The position numbers and the translations under genes were made by a program. From UBA1413 sp964650525 (GTDB lineage Bacteria > Bacteroidota > Bacteroidia > Bacteroidales > Prolixibacteraceae), in assembly GCA_964650525.1 (NCBI GenBank), contig CAZYUA010000001.1:62001-126000 (forward strand): a stretch of DNA of 64,000 nt, written 5' to 3'. Numbering within the stretch: position 1 is the first letter of the stretch; each line of letters begins with the position of its first letter. Below are positions 54,374 to 61,239 of this stretch, one piece after another. Below the pieces are notes generated by a model that was given only the letters and a program-made list of their open reading frames with translations, had not been told where the DNA came from and did not search any database.

Positions 54374-55636
54374 ATGGTAAGTTCTGATATGAAACTCATT
54401 GAAAAAAACTGGTATCCCTGGCTGGTGGTCGCCCTGTTATGGGTGGTCGCCCTGTTGAATTATATGGACCGGCAAATGCTGTCGACCATGAAAATAGCTA
54501 TGATGGGAGATATCCGTGAGCTGGAAACGGCAGAGAACTTTGGCCGGCTAATGGCTGTTTTCCTGTGGATTTACGGATTGATGAGTCCGATGGCCGGATT
54601 AATTGCCGACCGAATCAACCGGAAATGGCTGATTGTGGGCAGCCTGGGAGTGTGGTCGTTTGTAACCCTGACAATGGGGTTGTGTACCAGTTTTAACCAG
54701 CTGTACGTATTGCGCGCCATCATGGGCATCAGTGAAGCACTTTACATTCCGGCCGGCTTGGCGCTGATTGCCGACTACCACCGGGGCAATACCCGTTCCC
54801 TGGCAGTGGGTATCCACATGACCGGGCTTTACGTGGGACAGGCCATGGGAGGTTTCGGGGCTACCGTGGCCCACACCTGGTCGTGGCAGACCGCTTTCCA
54901 TAGTTTTGGTCTTATCGGGATTGTATACAGCGTTGTGTTGGTGTTCTTCCTGCACGAAAAGAGGGTGGGGCAGGAAGCTCCCCGAAATGCCGGCACCCGG
55001 GGCAACCCTCTGGCTTCCGTGAAACAAAGCCTGGGCATGCTTCTGGGAACCATCAGCTTCTGGGTAATCCTCTTTTATTTTGCTGCTCCCAGTTTCCCGG
55101 GGTGGGCCACCAAAAACTGGCTGCCAACGCTTTTCTCCGAAAGTCTGGGAATTGACATGTCGAAGGCAGGTCCGCTCAGTACCATTACCATTGCCCTCTC
55201 CTCTTTTATCGGGGTGATTTCAGGGGGTATCCTGGCCGACCGGTGGATTATCCGGAATCTCCGCGGCCGCATCTACACCGGGGCCATCGGGCTGTCGCTT
55301 ACCATTCCGGCCTTGTTTTTCCTGGGATTCGGGAATAGCCTGGTCCCCATCGTAGGGGGCGGACTCCTCTTCGGAATCGGCTATGGGATGTTCGATGCCA
55401 ATAACATGCCCATCCTCTGCCAGTTCGTTTCACCCCGCCACCGGGCAGCCGGATACGGACTGATGAATATGACAGGGGTGTTTTCCGGGGCTTTTATCAC
55501 CAGCCTTCTGGGGAAATCAACCGACGCAGGAACCCTCGGTGCCAGCCTGGCTTGGCTGGCCTTACCCGTTGCCTTGGCCGTCATCCTGCAACTCATCCTG
55601 CTCAGAGCCAAAGTGGCAGACCGGCAAACGGACTGA
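54374..55636 (+). CDS. nanT: MFS transporter, probable sialic-acid carrier
   Basis: 420 residues with 12 predicted hydrophobic segments. L-N-Y-M-D-R-Q-M-L in TM1 and G-L-I-A-D-R-I-N-R-K in the TM2-3 loop are major-facilitator signatures; R-A-I-M-G-I-S-E-A in TM4 is typical. Its position at the end of a nan operon suggests Neu5Ac import across the inner membrane; the alternative is another hexuronate-type anion (ACS family). Confidence 0.88.
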   Translation: MVSSDMKLIEKNWYPWLVVALLWVVALLNYMDRQMLSTMKIAMMGDIRELETAENFGRLMAVFLWIYGLMSPMAGLIADRINRKWLIVGSLGVWSFVTLTMGLCTSFNQLYVLRAIMGISEALYIPAGLALIADYHRGNTRSLAVGIHMTGLYVGQAMGGFGATVAHTWSWQTAFHSFGLIGIVYSVVLVFFLHEKRVGQEAPRNAGTRGNPLASVKQSLGMLLGTISFWVILFYFAAPSFPGWATKNWLPTLFSESLGIDMSKAGPLSTITIALSSFIGVISGGILADRWIIRNLRGRIYTGAIGLSLTIPALFFLGFGNSLVPIVGGGLLFGIGYGMFDANNMPILCQFVSPRHRAAGYGLMNMTGVFSGAFITSLLGKSTDAGTLGASLAWLALPVALAVILQLILLRAKVADRQTD

Positions 55637-55648
55637 ACAGAAAGGCTG

Positions 55649-56431
55649 CTAATCCGGGAAATATCCCCGGATGATTCCCCGCTTGGAATCTTTTATAAAC
55701 AGAAGGATATCGTCTCTTTCAGGGGAAGCCGGCATTTCCGCTTCAATGATTTCCACGGCCTGGCTTGTATTAAGGCCTTTCTGGTAGATATACCGGTAAA
55801 TATCCTGAAGTTCACGGATCTTTTCGTTCGAAAAATTCCTCCGCCGCAATCCTATGGAGTTGATACCTTCGTAGGAAAGCGGTTCCCTTCCCGCCTTTAT
55901 GAAGGGGGGTACATCTTTCCGTACCAGGGAACCTCCGGCAATCATTACATGTGAACCAATGTGCACAAACTGATGTACCGCAACCATACCGGCTAATATT
56001 GCCCATTCGTCGATAACCACCTCCCCGGCCAACTGGGTGTTGTTCACGAGAATCACGTTGTTCCCAATGGTGCAGTCGTGGGCTACATGCACATAAGCCA
56101 TCAGCAGGCAATTATTGCCGACAACGGTTTTTCCTTTGGCCACCGTACCCCGGTGGATGGTTACAAATTCCCGGATGGTAGTATTGCTGCCAATCTCAAC
56201 GGTGGAATATTCTCCCCTGAATTTCAGATCCTGTGGGATAGCCCCAATAACGGCACCAGGAAAGATAATGCAGTTTTTACCGATTCTGGTTCCGGGAAGG
56301 ATGGTCACATTGCTTCCAATTCGGGTTCCCTCACCGATCATAACGTCTTTATCTATGGTTACAAAGGGCTCTATTACAACATTTTCGGCCACATTCGACT
56401 CGGGATGGACATATGCCAAAGGTTGTTTCAT
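55649..56431 (-). CDS. lpxA: UDP-N-acetylglucosamine acyltransferase
   Basis: 260 residues. Left-handed parallel beta-helix of hexapeptide repeats (I-G-E-G-T-R-I-G-S-N-V, I-G-K-N-C-I-I-F-P-G) and the catalytic His in Y-V-H-V-A-H-D-C near 119-126; helical C-terminus. First step of lipid A synthesis. The gene is separated from lpxC-fabZ by 331 bp that contain dispersed element copy 3. Confidence 0.97.
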   Translation of the reverse strand: MKQPLAYVHPESNVAENVVIEPFVTIDKDVMIGEGTRIGSNVTILPGTRIGKNCIIFPGAVIGAIPQDLKFRGEYSTVEIGSNTTIREFVTIHRGTVAKGKTVVGNNCLLMAYVHVAHDCTIGNNVILVNNTQLAGEVVIDEWAILAGMVAVHQFVHIGSHVMIAGGSLVRKDVPPFIKAGREPLSYEGINSIGLRRRNFSNEKIRELQDIYRYIYQKGLNTSQAVEIIEAEMPASPERDDILLFIKDSKRGIIRGYFPD

Positions 56432-56469
56432 ACGTAAATAATGGTCTTAACAGTTTATATATCATTGCG

Positions 56470-56574
56470 TTACATAAAATCGCTCTTTTCATGAACAAAC
56501 TGCTCAGTATGGAACTCGCATGGAAGATTATTTACATCTCCTTTTGTTGTGAAAGTTCGCCATGCTCGTTTCAT
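56470..56574 (-). CDS. Possible 34-residue peptide starting in the element's left arm
   Basis: ATG at 56574-56572 (the element position that serves as start codon in copies 1 and 2) opens a frame M-K-R-A-W-R-T-F-T-T-K-G ending at TAA 56470, 38 nt before lpxA. It may be a leader peptide or chance. No homology recognised. Confidence 0.2.
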   Translation of the reverse strand: MKRAWRTFTTKGDVNNLPCEFHTEQFVHEKSDFM

Positions 56575-56685
56575 CTGTTGAAATTATTGATTTCATATGG
56601 TTCATTCCGTGAAACAGATGGTTTACCCATGTGGCTTAATCATAACGGTTGTTTCATAGATCATACATGGGTATTTTATCTGTTT
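56570..56685 (-). repeat. Dispersed ~115-bp element, copy 3
   Basis: Left arm 56572-56580, middle arm 56612-56631, right arm 56666-56685. Left-middle pairing is 8 of 9 (CATCTGTTG / AAACAGATG). Middle-right share TACCCATG / CATGGGTA and outer AACAGAT / ATCTGTT. The loop has TTAATCATAACGGTTGTT, as in the other copies. Confidence 0.8.
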
Positions 56686-56762
56686 TTTTCTTCTTTTTTG
56701 ATTTTCGGCTGTTCGTCTGGTATTTGTAATCCGGCAGATACGACCATCGGGTCATGCCTGGT

Positions 56763-58178
56763 TCATGAGGCTGAAGCAGGTTGCTCCTGCCCGGGATGGG
56801 TTTTTACAATCTGCGCCATGAACTCCCCTTCAGCCACAACTTTATCGCCCACATAACTCACACCCCGCATGTTGGCGAGACCCCTGCGAATGGGAGAGGT
56901 CAGTTCCAGTTTAAAAACAAGCGTATCGCCGGGTACCACTTTTCTCCTGAATTTTACGTTATCAATCCGGATAAAGTAGGTAGAATATTTTTCTTCCAGC
57001 TGGCTCAACACCAGCAGACCCCCTGTCTGCGCCATGGCTTCTACCAGCAACACTCCCGGCATGACGGGTTCATCAGGGAAATGACCCTGGAAAAAGGGCT
57101 CGCTGATTGTGACATTTTTTACCCCTACGATGGTGTTTTCCCGGATGCTGATAATCTTGTCGACCAGCAAAAAGGGATACCGGTGGGGGAGAAGTTCAGA
57201 AATCCGGTTTACATCAAACACCGGTTCGGCATTCGGATCGTAATACGGAGCCCCTTCCTCCTGTTTTGCCACAAGATTTTTCAGGACTTTAGCCATCCGG
57301 GTGTTAATGCCATGGCCTGGTTTGGTAGCAATAATTCTTCCTTTGACGGGCCGGCCTGCCAGGGTAAGATCCCCGATAACATCCAGTAATTTATGCCTGG
57401 CGCATTCGTTATCAAAATGAAGATCGACGTTGTTAAGGATTCCCTGCGATTTGACGGTAACGTGGTCATGGCCGAAAATATCTGCCAGGCGGTCCAGTTC
57501 TGCCTGGGTCATATCTTTATCAACAATCACGATGGCGCTGTTCAGATCGCCTCCTTTGATAAGGTTGTTGTGTTTGAGCAGGTACTCCAGTTCATGGAGG
57601 AAGACAAAGGTCCGGCAGGGGGCAATCTCTTTTTTGAACTCATCAAGGGAGTTCAGGGTAGCGTACTGGTTGTTCAGTACTCTGGAATTAAAAGAAATAA
57701 GCACGTTAAGGCTATAGGCATCATCGGGCAGGGCAATCAGTTCAGAACCGGTTTTTTCATCGCGGCATACGATCTTCTCCCTGACTTCCAGGAATTTTCT
57801 TTCGGCATCCTGTTCAATGGTGCCGGCTTTTTCAATTTCTTCCACATAAATACGGGAGCTGCCGTCCATTATCGGGGCTTCCTCGCTGTCGATTTCCACC
57901 AGGACGTTATCAAGTCCCATACCGGTAAGGGCAGCCAGGGTGTGTTCTATGGTTCCGATGCGGGCGCCGTTTTTTTCCAGCAGGGTGCCCCTTGAAGTGT
58001 CAACGACCCAATCGGCATCAGCCTCAATCACCGGTTTTCCCGGCAGGTCGGTTCGTTTAAACCGGAACCCATGGTTGGCAGGAGCCGGAAGAAAGGTCAT
58101 CGTAACGTTGACGCCGGTATGAAGTCCTTTTCCGTGAACAGTAAACGGGCGCGCAAGTGTCCTCTGCTTTGGTGCCAT
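56763..58178 (-). CDS. lpxC-fabZ: Bifunctional LpxC deacetylase / FabZ dehydratase
   Basis: 471 residues. LpxC part at about 1-310: H-G-K-G-L-H-T-G at 15-22, zinc His79 in E-H-T-L-A-A-L, M-D-G-S-S near 107, and K-L-L-D-V-I-G-D-L near 263. FabZ part at about 325-465: L-L-P-H-R-Y-P-F-L-L-V-D-K and G-H-F-P-D-E-P-V-M-P-G-V-L-L-V-E-A-M-A-Q with catalytic His and Glu. The fusion is characteristic of Bacteroidota. Links the committed step of lipid A synthesis with fatty-acid elongation. 8 bp after lpxD. Confidence 0.97.
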   Translation of the reverse strand: MAPKQRTLARPFTVHGKGLHTGVNVTMTFLPAPANHGFRFKRTDLPGKPVIEADADWVVDTSRGTLLEKNGARIGTIEHTLAALTGMGLDNVLVEIDSEEAPIMDGSSRIYVEEIEKAGTIEQDAERKFLEVREKIVCRDEKTGSELIALPDDAYSLNVLISFNSRVLNNQYATLNSLDEFKKEIAPCRTFVFLHELEYLLKHNNLIKGGDLNSAIVIVDKDMTQAELDRLADIFGHDHVTVKSQGILNNVDLHFDNECARHKLLDVIGDLTLAGRPVKGRIIATKPGHGINTRMAKVLKNLVAKQEEGAPYYDPNAEPVFDVNRISELLPHRYPFLLVDKIISIRENTIVGVKNVTISEPFFQGHFPDEPVMPGVLLVEAMAQTGGLLVLSQLEEKYSTYFIRIDNVKFRRKVVPGDTLVFKLELTSPIRRGLANMRGVSYVGDKVVAEGEFMAQIVKTHPGQEQPASAS

Positions 58179-58186
58179 AAGCGGGC

Positions 58187-59242
58187 TTATTCAGTTTTCT
58201 TTGGGTTCATTCGCTTTAACTCCCGGATTTCCTTCTGCAGGTTGATGATCTCCTGTCGCAATTGCGGGAGATTCCGCTGAATGGTATACGACTTGATGGC
58301 TTGTCTGATATCAACAGCGGGGGAACCCAGAACAGTCATGTTGGGTTTGATGTCTTTGGTGACGCCGCTTTGGGCTCCGATCTGGACATTGTCGCCAACC
58401 TCCAGATGGCCGGCAAGCCCAGTCTGTCCTGCAAGCCTGCAGTTTTTCCCTAACTTCGTGCTTCCTGCCAAACCCGACTGGGCTGCAATAACAGTATGTT
58501 CCCCCACTTCGCAGTTGTGACCGATCTGGATCAGATTGTCCAGCTTGACACCCCTTCTGATGATGGTCGTATCCATAGTTCCGCAGTCAATGGTGGTGTT
58601 GGCCCCCACTTCAACATCGTCTTCTAAAATGACCTTGCCTACCTGGGGGATCTTTTTATAACTCCCGTCCTCCTGCGGTGCAAATCCAAAGCCGTCAGCA
58701 CCAATGACCGCACCTGCATGGATGGTGCATCGTTTACCAATAAGGGTATGGTTGTAAATTCTGACTCCCGGATAGAGAATCGAATCGTCTCCGATCTCTG
58801 TATAATCACCCACGTATACCTGCGGATAGATTTTTACCCGGTTGCCGATTTTAACATTTTCCCCAGCATAGGCAAACGCCCCGAAATATACCGATTCCCC
58901 GATTTCAGCAGTTTTGGCAATATGCGAAGGCTCCTCGATCCCAACCTTGGTCGCGGCCACTGCCCGTTCATAATATTCCAGTAACGATGCCAATGCCTGG
59001 TAGGCATCCGGCACTCTGATCAGCGTGGCCGCAACGGTATGCCGGGGTGTAAAATCCCGGTTTACCAGTACAACCGAAGATTCTGATTCATATAAGTAAT
59101 TTTCATATCGCGGATTGGATAAAAAAGCGAGGCTGCCTGCCTTTCCCTCCTCAATTCTGGCGAATGAACTTACTTCTGCTTCCGGATCCCCAATGACTTC
59201 CCCCTTCAAAATTACAGCAATCTCAGCGGCTGTGAACTTCAT
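58187..59242 (-). CDS. lpxD: UDP-3-O-(3-hydroxyacyl)glucosamine N-acyltransferase
   Basis: 351 residues. An N-terminal uridine-binding domain (F-T-A-A-E-I-A-V-I-L-K-G) is followed by hexapeptide repeats from about 105 (I-G-E-S-V-Y-F-G, V-K-I-G-N-R-V-K-I) with catalytic His in I-Q-I-G-H-N-C-E-V-G-E-H, and a C-terminal coiled helix. Third acylation stage of lipid A. A full consensus promoter lies just upstream. Confidence 0.97.
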   Translation of the reverse strand: MKFTAAEIAVILKGEVIGDPEAEVSSFARIEEGKAGSLAFLSNPRYENYLYESESSVVLVNRDFTPRHTVAATLIRVPDAYQALASLLEYYERAVAATKVGIEEPSHIAKTAEIGESVYFGAFAYAGENVKIGNRVKIYPQVYVGDYTEIGDDSILYPGVRIYNHTLIGKRCTIHAGAVIGADGFGFAPQEDGSYKKIPQVGKVILEDDVEVGANTTIDCGTMDTTIIRRGVKLDNLIQIGHNCEVGEHTVIAAQSGLAGSTKLGKNCRLAGQTGLAGHLEVGDNVQIGAQSGVTKDIKPNMTVLGSPAVDIRQAIKSYTIQRNLPQLRQEIINLQKEIRELKRMNPKKTE

Positions 59243-59262
59243 TCAGATCAATTTTTGCAGTG

Positions 59263-59293
59263 CAAAAATAGGTTTAAATTCATAAACCACAAA
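59263..59293 (-). promoter_or_regulatory. Bacteroidota promoter of the lpxD operon
   Basis: Read on minus: TTTG (59293-59290), 19 nt, TATTTTTG (59270-59263). The start would lie near 59256, about 14 nt before the lpxD ATG. Confidence 0.7.
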
Positions 59294-59356
59294 TTCTCTC
59301 ACTTTTTCCGTGATAAATCCATCACGCAGCCTTCAAGGCTGATAATCCTGTTGAGT

Positions 59357-59387
59357 ATTGTATATATCACTATTTTTTTTAATTTTG
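59357..59387 (+). promoter_or_regulatory. Bacteroidota promoter of rimP-nusA-infB
   Basis: ATTG (59357-59360), 19 nt, TAATTTTG (59380-59387). The start would lie near 59394, which leaves too little leader for an ATG at 59402 and supports the rimP start at 59447. Confidence 0.6.
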
Positions 59388-59446
59388 CGCAGATTTTCAG
59401 GATGGCTGGGGATAGGGGGCAAAATGTCCCCTATTTTGATATAGAA

Positions 59447-59911
59447 ATGATTGCTAAAGAGAAAATAACTGAGATGGTCTCAGGGAACCTGGGCGAAGGC
59501 TTGTTCCTGGTAGATGTGACGGTGGGAGCCGACAACGACATTCTGGTTGAAATTGACAGTTCCGACGGGCTTTCCATTGACCAATGCGTGGCTGTCAGCC
59601 GCTATCTTGAAAGCCATCTCGACCGGGATCAGGAAGATTATGCACTGAAGGTCTCCTCACCAGGCTTAGGCCAACCCTTTAAAGTAAGGGAACAATATCG
59701 TAAAAACATTGGCCGGGAGGTTGAATTAACCACTCTTGACCAGCGAAAGATTACGGGCAGGCTGACCGCCGTTGATGAGGATGCGGTGGAAATGGAAGTG
59801 GAGTTAAAGCAAAAAACGGAGGGCGCCAAACGTTCCCGGTTGGTGCCGGGGAAGTTGAGGGTGGATTTTCAAAACATCCGTAAGGCGTGTGTTGTCATTT
59901 CATTTAAATAA
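59447..59911 (+). CDS. rimP: Ribosome maturation factor
   Basis: 154 residues from the ATG at 59447 (M-I-A-K-E-K-I-T-E-M-V); the frame is open from 59255, but the promoter and family alignment favour this start. L-V-D-V-T-V-G-A-D-N-D-I-L-V-E-I-D and V-S-S-P-G-L-G-Q-P-F-K are RimP signatures. Assists 30S subunit maturation. First gene of the conserved rimP-nusA-infB order. Confidence 0.95.
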   Translation: MIAKEKITEMVSGNLGEGLFLVDVTVGADNDILVEIDSSDGLSIDQCVAVSRYLESHLDRDQEDYALKVSSPGLGQPFKVREQYRKNIGREVELTTLDQRKITGRLTAVDEDAVEMEVELKQKTEGAKRSRLVPGKLRVDFQNIRKACVVISFK

Positions 59912-59922
59912 TTGCAGGAACC

Positions 59923-61161
59923 ATGGAAAGCATGAATCTTATTGATACTTTTTCAGAATTCAAAGAGCTGAAAAACATCGACAGGGCAACCATGATGAGC
60001 GTCCTGGAAGATGCTTTCAGGGGCGTTTTAATCCGCCAGTTCGGAACCGATGAGAATTTCGACATAATTATCAATATAGATAAGGGTGATTTTGAAGTGT
60101 GGCGTAACCGGGTGGTCGTTGAAGATGACAATCTCCAGGATCCGGCCAAAGAGATCACCCTGACGGAAGCCAAGAAAATCGACGGGGATTACGAAGTGGG
60201 AGAGGATGTGACTGACGAAGTCAAGTTTGCCGGTTTTGGCCGGCGAGCCATACTCACCCTCAGGCAAAACCTGGCCAGCAAGATCATGGAACTCGAAAAA
60301 GACCATGTATTCGGAAAATACAAAAAACGCATCGGTGATATTGTTACCGGCGAAGTGTATCAGGTGTGGAAAAAGGAGATCCTGATTCTGGATGATGAGG
60401 GAAACGAACTGATCATGCCCAAAAGCGAACAAATACCCAGCGATTATTTCCGGAAGGGCGACTCAGTCAGAGCTGTTGTAATCAAAGTGGAAATGCGGAA
60501 TAATGTTCCCCTGATCCTGTTGTCGAGGACTTCGCCTGTTTTCCTCGAGCGGTTGTTTGAACTGGAGATCCCCGAGATATTTGACGGCTTGATTACCATC
60601 CGGAAAATCGTCAGGATACCTGGTGAGCGGGCCAAAGTGGCCGTGGAATCTTACGACGAAAGAGTGGACCCTGTCGGAGCTTGCGTCGGCATGAAGGGAT
60701 CCAGGATCCACGGAATCGTCAGGGAGCTGAGAAATGAAAACATTGATGTCATTAATTACAGCTCCAATCTGCAGTTAATGGTCAAACGGGCACTCAGTCC
60801 CGCAAAAGTCAGTTCCATTAAAGTTCGCGAACAAACCAAGCGGGTCGAGGTATTCCTGAAGCCCGAAGAGGTGTCGATGGCCATCGGAAAGGGTGGATTG
60901 AACATCAAACTGGCCGGTCAGCTCATCGGATATGAAATCGATGTGTACCGCGAGATCGAAGAAGACGATGAAGATGTCAACCTGGAAGAGTTTGCCGATG
61001 AAATTGAAGGTTGGATTATTGATGAGTTAAAATCCATAGGGTGCGATACAGCCAAGAACGTACTGAGCCTTTCGCGCGAGGATCTGATAAAAAGAACCGA
61101 CCTAGAAGAAGAAACCGTTGATGAGGTATTACGGATTTTAAGGTCGGAATTCGAACAGTAA
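59923..61161 (+). CDS. nusA: Transcription termination/antitermination factor
   Basis: 412 residues. N-terminal RNA-polymerase-binding domain to about 130, S1 domain (G-D-I-V-T-G-E-V-Y-Q-V-W) at about 138-200, KH domains (V-D-P-V-G-A-C-V-G-M-K-G-S-R-I and V-S-M-A-I-G-K-G-G-L-N-I-K-L-A) to about 345, then an acidic tail with one helix-hairpin-helix-like region. Binds RNA polymerase and controls pausing and termination. 11 bp after rimP. Confidence 0.97.
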   Translation: MESMNLIDTFSEFKELKNIDRATMMSVLEDAFRGVLIRQFGTDENFDIIINIDKGDFEVWRNRVVVEDDNLQDPAKEITLTEAKKIDGDYEVGEDVTDEVKFAGFGRRAILTLRQNLASKIMELEKDHVFGKYKKRIGDIVTGEVYQVWKKEILILDDEGNELIMPKSEQIPSDYFRKGDSVRAVVIKVEMRNNVPLILLSRTSPVFLERLFELEIPEIFDGLITIRKIVRIPGERAKVAVESYDERVDPVGACVGMKGSRIHGIVRELRNENIDVINYSSNLQLMVKRALSPAKVSSIKVREQTKRVEVFLKPEEVSMAIGKGGLNIKLAGQLIGYEIDVYREIEEDDEDVNLEEFADEIEGWIIDELKSIGCDTAKNVLSLSREDLIKRTDLEEETVDEVLRILRSEFEQ

Positions 61162-61239
61162 GGGGTAACGTGATGCAAAGCCCGGAGCTGGTTCTGGCAT
61201 TTTAAGGATCATCCGGACAGCAAAATTTAAGAGATATAT

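Larger units (their letters stand above)
56432..56762. other. Long spacer inside the lpx gene group
   Basis: 331 bp between lpxC-fabZ and lpxA, whereas lpxD and lpxC-fabZ are only 8 bp apart. Holds dispersed element copy 3 (56570-56685) and a 34-codon minus-strand frame. No -7 box for lpxA was found on minus. Confidence 0.6.
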
